In this document: piece after piece, positions 49,210 to 62,400 of the stretch
Layout of the letters: every line of letters starts with the position of its first letter
How positions within the stretch are numbered: position 1 is the first letter of the stretch
Assembly: GCA_030386875.1 (NCBI GenBank)
Contig: CM059570.1
Span: 36,509,422 to 36,573,421 of the forward strand
DNA: 64,000 nucleotides
Direction: 5' to 3'
Origin: Morinoia aosen
Lineage: Eukaryota; Arthropoda; Malacostraca; Amphipoda; Talitridae
Translations under genes and position numbers: made by a program
Notes under the pieces: model-generated
Database searches by the model: none
What the model was told of the DNA's origin: nothing
What the model saw: only the letters and a program-made list of their open reading frames with translations

Positions 49210-50336
49210 TTTCATATTTTAAAAAATGATCTAAGGAATAATGTTCTCTTTTTGTTTTTGATTAAATTCGAAGGGTGAGAGTAAAAAGTGTGAGTCTTAT
49301 AACAAGAGAAAACGTAAAGGAATCATATACATCAATCGCATTTATAGTGTGGAAATTTATTAGAAAGCAATTCTAAAATTCAAGTAATTAACATCCGACT
49401 TAAAATCACATTCTCAGTCCTCATCACGCTCGCACTTATTCTGCTTTCTGTGTAGTAATAAAGTTGCCGTTGTGAAAGAAAGAAAGAAAAAGAAGTAAAT
49501 AAATAGTGGCCTAACTGCATTGATTTTTGTATTTTAAATAAATCAATGTGATAACTGTTGAATTATTCTTATTAATTGCTCGCCACATCAAGTTACCTGT
49601 TGCATAATCTAAGACCTCAATAGCCTTGTTGTTTCTTAAATACATTTTGTAACAGAAATAAAAATTAATTGTTTTCATTATTTCTAAAATCTAAATTATA
49701 AATTCTTACACAATATTTGCATATTAGTTGACTTGAATAAATATTTACTCTTATTTGCTTTTTTTTTGTTTAAGTCAATTCCTTTTTTGGAGCAAAAACT
49801 TATCTCTCACCTTTTTTAATTTCTGAAAATGTGATTCAATACACTGCAGTGCTTCAGATGTGAAGACTTAAGGGATTATTCTGCTTTTTATTAGTCAAAT
49901 AACCGCCAATTGGTGACTCATAAACAAACTTCTCAATTGAAAATAAGCGCTCTATCTTCTGTTACAAAAATATATATGTTCTAATTTAGGGCTAGTTCTA
50001 GCTCCGTTGATAAGTTCATTATCTCTAGTTATTTAGTTTTTATTCAAGTTAGGAGATTTTTTCATTAACTTGGTTTTATGTTCCCTTGATCAAAAAAAAT
50101 TTATGTAACTCGCAAAGAAGTAAATAAATAGTGCTTTATTTAGTACTTTGATAACTCAGTGACTTGAGCCCTGTTATTCCTAAACACAGTTTAATCCATA
50201 TTAATGTTACCAATGAGAACTACATTAGCAATATTCCAATACTTCGAGGTTCGTCACATTGTTCCATAACGGGAAGAATAAAGTGACACTTTAAAAGACT
50301 TTCATGTATAACCTTAAATTCCTCTACAGAGCAAAC
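49210..50336. other. Proximal upstream region of gene C
   Basis: It aligns with 18480-19539 upstream of gene B all the way to the start codon, and includes the shared palindrome at 50280-50292. It is the likely promoter region, with no clear TATA box. Confidence 0.6.
50280..50292. promoter_or_regulatory. Palindrome upstream of gene C start, shared with B
   Basis: The same AAAGTGACACTTT palindrome as at gene B, 44 nt before the ATG. The block CTCTACAGAGCAAACATGG that follows is also nearly identical to gene B. Its CAG could alternatively be the acceptor of an untranslated first exon. Confidence 0.4.
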
Positions 50337-50418
50337 ATGGTCACAGAAATATTTCTCTTCGTAATCCTTCTGGCCCTCATTTGGTTCACGACCAGAAAAC
50401 CTTCGTCAATGCCTCCTG
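50337..50418 (+). CDS. Gene C exon 1, start and membrane anchor
   Basis: 82 nt, donor GTAAGT, phase 1. It encodes MVTEI followed by a Leu/Ile/Val/Phe-rich anchor and TTRKPSSMPP. Six residues differ from gene B, all hydrophobic or basic swaps except Cys6 to Phe. Confidence 0.94.
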
Positions 50419-53400
50419 GTAAGTTGATGTAAACTTCAATGTTAATTCAAGTAGATAATATCCCTGAAATTGCTTTCTGTTGGACCTAATCATTGCTGCA
50501 GGATAAATGTTTTTATTCAACTCACTCAGTTTGTGGTTTTTTGCATGTCAAAAAATTGTTTCCCTTCTGTGCGTAACTCTGACACAGTTATAAAATGTGA
50601 GTCAAAAAGACCTAATTCTCTCCCCTGAAGAAACAATAATGACTGTCTAGATCTAGTTGAAAAAAATACAATTTCGTCTACTCCCACCTCCGATGCTTCA
50701 TTTGGATCGTGAATAGTGTAATTTACTCTAGTAATGCACTCGTACTTTTTCACGAGTAGTACATTCTACTTAAGTGTCAAAATATTCTACGCTCACTGCT
50801 GAAGCACTCAACGCACTTTTTTACCTACTGATGTTCTCCATTCTAACACACTGCATGACTGCCAATGCCCACACATTCTCATGAAAAACAACCAAGGCTA
50901 CGCTTTAATAGAATATTCATAGCTACTCTCTCTAAGCAAGGGGTTCCACTCAAGAATCTAGAGGGCATAGACATGTCTGTAAATAAAATGGGTCATCGTC
51001 AAATGCAAAATCACGAGGTCACCTCCACGAATTGGGCGAATATCGATCATGCAAATACTTCACATCATCGGCCAATCCTGCAATCTTAAATAATAACCAC
51101 CACCCATTCTTGCTTCACCTTCAAACATCTTCAAATACCTCAAATGAGCCCTCTTGCACTATGTTAACCTTTAATTCCTTCGTATGAAATCTTGTATTTA
51201 AACCAGAATTTTTTTCACTTCATAGGTGGCACTAATACTCGTTTCTTCGCATCCCCCAAAAACATATCCTCTGAATACTTCGCTACCACGGAAAGAACAC
51301 GAATTCGTTCGTTCGTGTCACAAGCGGTCATGAATGTTGTTTAAGTCACAAAATACAATATTCGTGTTACAAAATATCTTGAATATAGTTCTTGCCACAA
51401 AACACCATGATTGCTGTTCGGATCTCAGTGTCGCATTTTACGTAAAAGAAACTCCATACGCTTTTTCAATACTGCAAAAGTAAGGCCCTTTTAACAAATC
51501 TTTTGCTGCAGTGTGGTGCAAAAGTTCTGTCAAACAACTCACTCATTGGTGGTCTCAAGTTTCATTCAACATCTTATTAAAGATTCATTGTATTCCAACT
51601 AGCTTAGACTTTTGTTTGGTACAGAATTTGAAAATAACATAGGTGTGGTAATAATGATGGATGTCTCATGTCTCATCCTGGCCGCTGTATTGATGACGCA
51701 AACTCATTTTTATGATGTTGAGCATGAAGTTCTCGCACTGCTGCACAGCTGGTAATCTAGTGGACTTCTTGCTATTGACAACTTCGTGGTCATACTTGCT
51801 CTTTTTTTTTATTTTTACTTATTTATATTTAGGGCCGATACCTCCTCAGTTCAATTTTAATTGGTCTCAAAAGTTTTGAATGCTTTGAAGTTCCCATTCA
51901 TATCAGCATGCATACGTAAGTTGTAACTTGTAATAGGATAATTTGATGCCTAAAAAGCCTACCAATAAAATCTAACAAACACTAAAAACACGTAGAAGAC
52001 GAAACAAAAAATTAAAACTCTTCATTAGATGCGCTGTACACATGAAAATAAATACACCCTAACTCTCAGAATATCAAAATGAAATCATCAGCGTGTCATT
52101 TATCGTGTGAAATTAAAATCTATATCGGTAAATAATCTTTACAGTCTCTCAAAGCATTACAAAGTTGTAGCAATGAAGTAGTGATTCAGCAATCCCTTAA
52201 ATTCCATAAGGTATTCTCTCAAAATTTTCTTAAGAAGGGAATGGAGCTTTGACATCCTTCTCCGAAAACTCAAAGCCGCAGAAATTAATGATCATGTAAA
52301 AAAATTGTCCATCTTTAGGCAATCCATCGTGAGTTTATTTTTGTGATTATTTCCCAGTATAGCTGAACGCACACCATGTTTTCTTGCCGTAGATTTTGAT
52401 GTGTTTAATCATAAATAAGTTTCTGGTGTGTAGGAACATCAGAATGTGTTGTGTGCAGAGGTTAACAAGAAACATGCGACCGCAAAACGTCTATTAATTA
52501 ATGTTGTGTCATGTCCCCTTCATTTTTGTGTCTGGAACACCTAGATTATAATTTTCAGGTCATAACTTTTTCGTTCTTGATGCTCACGTGTGTCACTATA
52601 TTTAACATAAATTAATTTTAAAGTTTTTTGGTTGTCATTATTATACAGCGTTGATCAATCATGCAGAGCAAGTAGGACAATCCCTCTTTCTTTTTTTCAT
52701 CTGTCTTTTATTTCCTTTTGCTGTGTATCTTTCATCTCTTATTTTTCCATTTTCCTGTCTTACTAACAGGGGCCTAAACTACTTCTACGCGGACGTATGA
52801 GACGTAAGCTCCATTAGACACGTCTCGTGACAACTGTTACAATTTTTTTATCGTTTGCATAGGATCGTATGGGATGCCAGTTCTTGGGACTTTACCGACC
52901 GGCAAGATATCAATCGCTGAACACTTTGGTCAACTTCAGAGACAATACGGAAATATCTTCACGTGAGTATGTGAGAAGTAAAATAAAACATTTACTACGA
53001 ATTATTAAAAATATTTTTGATAAATATGTGGAATTACGCTCTTTCTGGGTTTTGCCTATTTGAATTTTCAATATTTGTAATATTGAGCTATGAAGAAAAC
53101 TATCTGCACACTTCAGGAAGCCAAGTGTGCGGAATGAAATACATAAAAGCAGTGAAGAGCGATGAAAACAGAATTGCATTTTTTCCGCCTGAAAACAGGA
53201 CGCTGAATTTGTAGGGGAGTATCTCTACAAAACTCACGGGATCTCAGTATTGAAATAATATTTTAAGTAGAGGGAATGACGAGAGTCTTTTATCGAAATT
53301 GTTCTCCAGTTTCCTACCGAAATAACTTAGAAAAGAACATGTCAATGAAATTTCAATATTCCTTTCCAGGACAAAATGGGGCGTCCATCCAATGGTTGTC

Positions 53401-56400
53401 TTATCAGATTTCAATCTAATCAAGAAGGCTTTTCAACATCCAGACCTTCAAGGAAGACCTATGTTTTCCTCCTTCCAGATGATGCAACAATACGTTAATG
53501 CGGGTAAGTACATGCACTCAATTTACATAAAGGGTCAGTGATGCATTAATACGCGCAGAGGGTTAATGATAGGTAGAGGGTTAATGATGGGTAGAGGGTT
53601 AATGATGGGTAGAGGGTTAATGATGGGTAGAGGGTTAATGATGGGTAGAGGGTTAATAATGATGCACTAATACGCCCTACTGGTCGTAAACTTACGGTCT
53701 GAATAAAAATCAGTTAACTAAGGGAAATTTGAACATTTACAAAATGTAGCAAGGCTTAAAAACGAGAGAGTCGGGTGCTCTCATTTCGTTAAATCATATT
53801 AAGTGAAAAAACTATTACCTCTTTTAGTGTTGCATTCCCAGGTGAATATACTCACGCAACAATATGTGTACTACTTCTAATGACAGAGTACCACGTAACT
53901 CATATGCTAAGGTTTATGTGCACTAGAGCTGCGTACTAGAGCAGTATTCCCGTTAGATCATCCAAATGAATTGTTTAAAGCAGGTTTAGTCAGCCAGTGT
54001 GATCCCAAGAGTGCATCAATTATGAATATACGTCACAATGTTAGGCATTTCTCTTATACTCATTCATTTCTCTATTCTTATATAAAGAAGCACTTAAGGA
54101 AGCGGTCCTTCAAAAGGTCTACTGATCCATCAGTATAAGTTGAAGGAATGGAACAGGCTGTGATTCTAACATTGATGAAATAAAAACACCGTCCAGCCAA
54201 CCTCTTAGATTATCAGTGATGCTGCAATTGTTACGTTTATTTATCTTTGAAATTAGTCGGTGATGTACGATACATACTAACAGAAAAACGAATAATTCAT
54301 GGTTAAAAAATAATTTATGGCATAACTTCGCGAATTACGCATACATATGTAAGAACTTTATCTTGACAGCTGTTGGATTTTCTGTAGATGTCAGACTTTG
54401 CGTTAATAATTTGTATGGCTGAGAGATTCTGTGCGCAATTTATTTCAAGATAGATTTTAAATTGTGCTTTGTACATTGCCATGGTGAACGACATTTTTAT
54501 TTAGCTTGTTTAAAATTACATTAACTTTGCCGTCTCTAATTTTATGTCGAAATATTCAGTAATTTTTCCAGGAATTTTTTGCTTCTTGCGTTGTAACAAT
54601 CTTTCTCGTAAGGACCCTCCTGGGCTAACTCTGTTAAAGCCTGGTAGATTTTCGAAACCTTCAGCAATAAATTTTTCATTTTTTCAGAAGGGATGATTTA
54701 AGAAATCATCCCGGCTGTTTAACTTTTTTCATCCGATTCGTTTGAAAATTGGCCAGTATATGTATTTTGTGAAAGTAAACCTTTTTTACTCATGTCACTT
54801 TTTCGATTTAGGCTTTAGTTTTTTTTACGAAAAATTAGTTTTGTGGTATATTTTTTGGATATTTCAAAACGGCACTCGTCATCGAGTTTTGATGCTAGAA
54901 CAAAACCAAAGACAGTTTTAGAATCCTTGGAACATTTCTAACAAATTCAAATGTTTTTTTCATATTCAAATTTTTTCAATTTTTTTGAATTTTTTTTTTG
55001 AAATTTCTAAAATCAATAACAATTTTTGGGTTTAGAGCTATATATTTTTTCGAAGAATTCGAATTTGAAAAAAGCCCATTTGAGTTTGTTAGAAATGTTT
55101 CAAGGATTCTAAAACTGTCTTTGGTTTTTTTTAGCATCAAAACTCAATGAGGAGTCCCATTTTGAATGTTGAAAGTTATTTTTACGGGTGTAAGCCATAA
55201 CAAAATTTTTTATTGAAGAGTAACATAATGAAAAATTTATGTAATTGAATGCAGTTTTAATTTTATTTCGTAATTTCTATACATAAATTCATATTCACAC
55301 TGCGAATTGTGATTTCCAAACTAAAAAAAAATCTTTGTATTTTTTTCCAAAAATGTGAAATTTTTTATTTTCAGTCTGATTCTTATGAAATTTGACTACG
55401 ATACGTAACCTTTAAAAATAAACACAATTGATTCAATTCATTTTTTTGACTTAGGCCTTAGTTTTTGAAAAAAATTGACATATTGGTTTTTAGGTGTTGA
55501 TATTTCACTGGTATTGGTATTTCAAGATGTATCTCCTCATTCAGTTTTGATGCTAGAACAAAAAAAAGACAGTTTTAGAATCCTTGAATCATTTCTAACA
55601 AACGCAAATGTTTTTTTTATTTCCATTGGTTCTCCTTTTATATGGAGTTGAAATGGCTCGAAAATGAAAAGGACAAAAATTTTTAACTTTCGAGCCCATT
55701 TAAACCCCATATAAAAAGAGAACTAATGGGAAATGAAAAAAAAACATTTGAGTTTGTTAGAAATGTTTCAAGGATTCTAAAACTGTCTTTGTTTTTGTTC
55801 TAGCATCACAACTGAATGAGGAGATACATCTTGAAATATCAATACCAGTGAAAGATTTGGGTCACCTTCCCCCCCCCCCCCCGTGGGGGGATCTATTGTC
55901 CGTAGCGCCATAAAATTTACGGACCGAATAGTCCACCACCTAAGGGTCCTTTTCCAACAAAAACATGAGAAATGACCATTGGAGCGACAGGGGCCTGGCA
56001 TGAGCCTGGGATGATCTCCTTAATCTACCGTGGACGGCAAGTTTGCGGCTTGCTGAGAGTCGTATTCCGACATGTCCATTTACGTATTATGGTTCCAACA
56101 GAGGCTGCGGGAACACACAGTTGTACACATATCTCCCGATGTTTCAAACATTTATTGTGGACCTCCACAATGCGCTCGCGAAGTTCTTGGTTGATGTCCT
56201 TATTCTTACTCATGCTTACGACCTTTCAGAACGAGAGCTGCTGTATCCATGACCAATTATTGGAGATGAATGCTGACGAAAGTTCGATTGACAAATAGTA
56301 GGATGAATTGAAATATGCTGGAGTAATCCTACGAAAATTTTAATGCATTATTCCGATAAAAAAGTTTGGTATAGTAAAATTTTGTTCATGTATATATTAT

Positions 56401-59400
56401 GCATGTTCCAATATATTTTATAATAAATACTTGTGGGTATAAAATATATCGTTAACCTTTTTATACTATCGTTTATATATAGTCCAAATTTCGTAGTTTT
56501 GTGCTTAAAAAAATAGAATGTGGGGATTTAACGAACGTGTTGTATTATATTGCCAACCACTGCATGCACATTCATTTTTACTTCTAAAGGACTGACTCCG
56601 CACGAGCACCTTTGCAAATAAAAAATTCTTATCGTTGTTAAAACTGAAATAATTTTTAGTCATAAGTTTGTGAACAAAGCATCTGGAGTTGAGCTTTCAT
56701 GGATAAGTGACGTTACTCGGATACTTAAATAACGGGAGTTGTACAATAATTGGGTGCATTAAACACAATGTTGAGGTACTAGTAGCCATAAAATGCAGGT
56801 TATGACAGTTCATACATAGTTTTTACTGCTGTGCCTCCATATTTTCGGTTAGGTCCAAGGGAAAAATTATGTTTCCCAAAAAAATACATTTTTTGAATTT
56901 TTTAATGTAGACGCTTCATCGCTCTTCTTCCTCGAGTATTGTGAGTACTGTGATGATTAAACATTTAAATTAGTATCATAAAATTTTGTATTTAAACCGA
57001 TCTCATGAAATTGGATATGTATTAGCATATTAAGTTTTACATCTAATGTCTACTCTAAAGTCACCGTTTCTGATGATTGGTTTATTCGTGGGGATTTTGC
57101 AGGTATAATCGTCAGTGATGGACCTGTGTGGTCGGAGAACAGACGCTTCATTTTACATCACCTTCGCGATCTTGGGATGGGTAAAACTGTCCTCGAGAGC
57201 TCCATGCAAGACGAAGCGGCTTTGCTGGTCGACCACCTGGAGAAGACGTGTGGCGGCAAGCCTGCTGTCATGGACCTGTCCATCAACGGTGCTGTCCTCA
57301 ACGTGCTGTGGCAGATGCTCGCTAGTAAGACCTTCTGTGATTTCATCAAATTTACTTCAAGAATTTGGAAGGTTATTGGAACCCTCGCTGGCCTAGAACT
57401 GTTATGAGGAAGGTCATTCACAGTTGATTTCCTAGCGCCGCAAGCTGGGACGACGTACATTATAAAGTTTCTATTTTATTCAAAACTATAACTTGTCAGA
57501 TCCTGAATGATAAACAGAATAGTTTTGAAAATTTAAAATTGCACAGACACCTTGATTTAAATCACAATTATTAAAATTGAGAGTAGAAATAGTTAGCCTT
57601 AATCGTGCTGAAAAACTGAACCCTTACCTCAAGGTCTGTAGTATTAATAATGGAATTAATCACTTCAAAAATATTAAATAATAAAACTATTAAAGTTGAT
57701 TTTAGGTAGTATTTGAAACACGATGTAATATAAACGTATGAAACCCTGAAGTGCTATTCTCTGAGATAATATTTATAGCATTATTAAGTGGTCCTAAATA
57801 ATATTCCTGTTTACCTTGCACTCAATTCTTTCTTTTCATATTATTTTTACTTAATTGTTTCAAATTTTACTGATCTTTTCATTCTATAACGAAAAATCAT
57901 GCATGAAGTATGGATTACGGTATTGAGAATTTACATTATATTTTCCACGCGCTCTTTTTGAACTTACGTAAAAAAATGGAGTAAATACATTTAATTTCCT
58001 GATACGTTTTTGATGTTTTCCTTGTTCTCACCAGGCAAGCGCTACGATATCGACGACCCAGACTACATTTATTACAATGAGCAGGCCGAGGGTATGCTGG
58101 AGGTCATGCAAACTAAAATGTTCCTATTGGATATTTTCCCAGTGCTACACAAAATATTGCCTTCGTTCATCCAGAACAAATTCATGAAAATTGATAAAGG
58201 CACGAAACATGTTGCTGCTCTGCATGGAATGTCAGAAGTGAGTGATGTATGAGAAAATATTTTTCCTTTTTTTTGGATGAATAAATTCAAAGTCATGAAA
58301 ACGGACTTTGTCTAGAATTGTTGACAATGCGTTCAGAAAGCTCACTGTTGTATATTTCCCAGGGTTACTCAGGCTATTTTCCCTAGAATTTTTTTATTTT
58401 GCTGAAAAAAAATTTCAACGAGTTTTTAAGAAATCATTTTATATCCGAGCTTCGTCTCTCTCAAAATCAGTTAATTTTTTCTCTTTAGAAGATGATGACT
58501 ATATCATGCACATCTACATCTAAATACTTAACAATTTAACAATTTAAAAATTTGTTTACCACAGGAGATACAGAGGTAGAATGTTTCTTAAGTCTAGTAC
58601 AATGGACAAGTTTGAATATAGCTACCTGTGGTATTTATTTAGTTTACATTTAAAAGCGCTTTTATTGCCACTGTAATGATGCAAGTTTTCTTTACTACTG
58701 TTATCAGATTCACTTTTTAATTATTTATGAATCAACATTTATATCGCCCATCATGAAAATACTAATAATTCTGCATTCAGCGCGTCATCCGAGCTCACAT
58801 GAAGGCCCTGGACCCACACAACCCCAGGGACCTCATCGACCAGTACAGCTTGCAGTACGGAGACTCGGGCTCGGGTTACGCCTTGAACGACGTGGATGGT
58901 ACTTGATTAAGGATATAATTTCCTGAAAAGTGTCTTTGGTAAACTCACGTAACTTTCTCGGGACGAAGCTTTCCCCTGTTGGCTTAATGGATGTATTTCA
59001 TCGTCTCCAGGTGAGCTTCGAGAACGGTGACGTTTAGCACTATTGTGATGGATGCGTTTCTTAAACCTGTGACAAGCTTGTGCAAAAATTGTCCCTTGAG
59101 CCCTCAAAAAGCAATGGATCACTATACGCGTTACTGTCTTGTAGATTTTCAATGATAATTCAGATGAGACATCCCTCTTGCAGAATTTTAAAGTTTCATT
59201 TGGCGAAGAAGCTGACTCTTGAGTATCTACTTTCTAGACTCTGTCATTCAATTCATTGGAAGTAATATTGCATTCTACCTGACCGTAGTTCTCAACTCTT
59301 TAAATTGATGTGTTATTTTGGGTAAATCTTCCTGTTTCTACTCTGAAATTGAGTGTTCCTTCGAAAAGAGAAAGTTAACTTTTCACAATGTTTTTCATTC

Positions 59401-62400
59401 GCCGGTTTTTCCCTTTGTCCGTGAATAGTTTTTTGCAATTTGGCATCAAAATATTTATGAACAATTGAAAGTAAAATACATATGCTTCCTCTAATGGATA
59501 TCTAAGAGCATACATCGCTGACGATAAGAAGCTAATTAAAAAAAAAGTAGTTCAATCCGTAATGATTCCTTGTTCATTTTCTAAACGAAAGCAATAAATA
59601 CATTCTAATTTAAATGATCGACATTTTAGCGGCAATTAAAGCATAATCTCCCATGCAACATAAGACACAACACTAACTGCATATGTTCTCTAAAAGTTTT
59701 CCTTTTAAGGGTCGTTTTGCAATATGGTCTTCCGAATTGGCAAGTTAATTTAATGCTAACTTCAAGAAGTCTTAATTCATACAAATCACGTACAAGTGAA
59801 ATAGTATTTGAAATACTTACAACAAAGTAACACTATACTTAGAAGAAAACAGAGATTGTATTAAATAATTTGCAACGGTATTGCGCACTTTTAATAGGTT
59901 AAAATTTGCGAATTGAATTCAATAGTAAAAACACTAGCTAGCCTAAAAAAGAACTTCCTTCATTTTCTTATTAAGTCTAGACTTGGTTGCCGAATGTCTT
60001 TATAGATATCCAACTTTCTCCAATCATATGATACTCTTGGTTTATGTAAATTCTAATTCAATACTTCAGTAACTAAGATAAAATTACGACTCCTTCATTT
60101 CGAATACTGCGACTCCTTTATCGAAACTATGCCAAAAACCTCTTATCTGAGAAGTTTTTGTGTATCTCAACACTAACATTTCATTTTATCAATGTTGGAG
60201 GCAAAAACGTTGAGAATACTAAATTAGTAGTCGCTCTAAATATTATTGAGACGTTGAATAGCCCAATAATGTGTCTGTAGATTTTCCTGATGCTTGTGCA
60301 TTTCAATGTGAAAAATTTTAATGGGAATTTTACAGTGAAGAATTTGACCAACATCATGACGGATATGTTCAACGCCGGGTCAGAAACAACCTCCACCACT
60401 CTCCGCTGGATGATATTGTACATGGCCACCCATCCTGAAGTGAGTTCATTATAAGATTAAATCATTCATTAAATTCACAGATTTGATAGGTTTAATTCTT
60501 GCACTTAAAACTTTATCTTCCGTCTGATAAGAATTTTTTTATAAATATGACTAAATATTTCCTAAATTCCCCAACACAAGGCGACTGTGTAAACCTATAA
60601 AAGCATTTAGTATAGTTTTAAACGTTCGTGCATGAGAAAATTCGTCGTAGGAGCTTCTACATACTTCCATTGTTATTTTCTGACGTTTTGAGCAGTTAAT
60701 TTAGTTTGGCATCATAACAATATTGGAATAACTTTCTCCACAATATTATACGAACATTTAAGGAGTTTATGACAATAATTTCTGCTCGCACTCTTAGTTT
60801 TTCAAAATGTTTATCAGACAAGTTCATAAAAGAAAAGTTATTTTCAAAATATTTATTTTCATGTTTCAAATCATCAGCTAGAAGCAAATATTGCTTACCG
60901 GATATGCAAGATAACTAGATTGCATGTATGCGACATCATTTAATATTCTTCGCCAGAGTTGTTTGGAATTTAAAATTATGTTAACTCTGTAACCTGCGAG
61001 CGTAAATGAGCACTGCGTACTACTTATGGCTTATTTATAATGAATTAATGCGTTTTTGTCACTGAAAATTTGTCAAGCAGTGAACGAGCTTTGCGTAAGC
61101 CATTAAGATATTGAATTTTACTGTTGACCTTCGCCATGTATATCTCATTTATATTTACTTCTAAAGAAAAATTCAATCTGGATAAATTTAAAAACTATTC
61201 ATCCATACCCGATTTCAGATCCAGGCAAAAGTGCAGAAATGCTTGGACGAAGTTGTCCCCAGAAGTCGGCTACCAGGACTTGGGGACAGGAACCAGTGAG
61301 TTTGTATTAGTTTTCAGATAGTGTTTTGTAGAAATAAACGGCACGTCATAGTCTCATCCCGCCATCTCCACTACCTGTGAAACAGATACCAGTGTGTGTG
61401 CGCACATATCCCCCCATACACCAGTATTTTCAAACGTTCGTTATAGAGCGCCTGCGATTGCAACCACTCCTCTCATCACTGATATCCCCACGGTCTCTTT
61501 TATCCATATATGTCGCATCGCGGAACTGTAAGATTGACGCGAGTATGATTTCAGTGTGTCAAGTTAGTATTCCTGATAGTAGGTCTTTTTCCCGACTTGT
61601 TTTGTTCAATTAAGTGTCACTAATTGTTAACAGTATTCCCCCTCAGGGGGATACAACTATTGTATCTATGGGAATTAGCGCTCCCAGGGGAACCATGTGA
61701 GGGCCCGAGCTAAAGGTTAGGTAGGCTTCTTTTTTGTTGTAATAAAATAGGTTTTTGTTTTGTTACGGACCATCTTTTTTCGGTTCACTGCTGTCCTGTT
61801 TTTCAGCACCTACTACTTTCTTCTTCAACTTTTTTCTTGTTTCATGAACTTCTTTCCTAGCTTACTGTTTCTGTGCACCTTGTGCATAGATTCCGCGTTC
61901 CCTCAACTCCATACTAAATGGTGCCTTCCTCTTTCCTCTCTTGGAACATCTTTGTCGTGGTTAAGGGAGACTAAAACTTTCTTATATAATATATAATAAT
62001 AATGTTAACAGTACTTGGAAAAGCTAATTAATTCGTTTAATTTTTTCATTAAACAGTTAATTTGATTGCTGCAGGACTGATGATGCTAACTTCTGTTAAA
62101 ATTAGTTCCGACGTCATGCTGCTTAAAACCTTAGTGCTTACTAAAGACTGAGTATGTTTAACTTAGCTGTAGGTACGAAATGAAGATATAAAAGAGGCCA
62201 TTATGAATGTGACTCGTGAGACATTGAATTCAAATGGGATATTGTCGGGCACTTGATAAGTAGCATATTGCAAGGAAGAAAAACATATTATCTGTCTCAA
62301 GGTAAGTTTGAGTCCGTCGACCTAAGAAGGATTTTTCTGTCTGTTAGATTCGGCGACGAAATGCCAACATAAATGCGAAAACATCAATGTGTTAATTCAG

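Noticed and set aside
50865..51089. 74-codon frame in gene C intron 1
   Set aside because: Starts inside repeat-like intron sequence, has no domain and no match in gene B intron 1.
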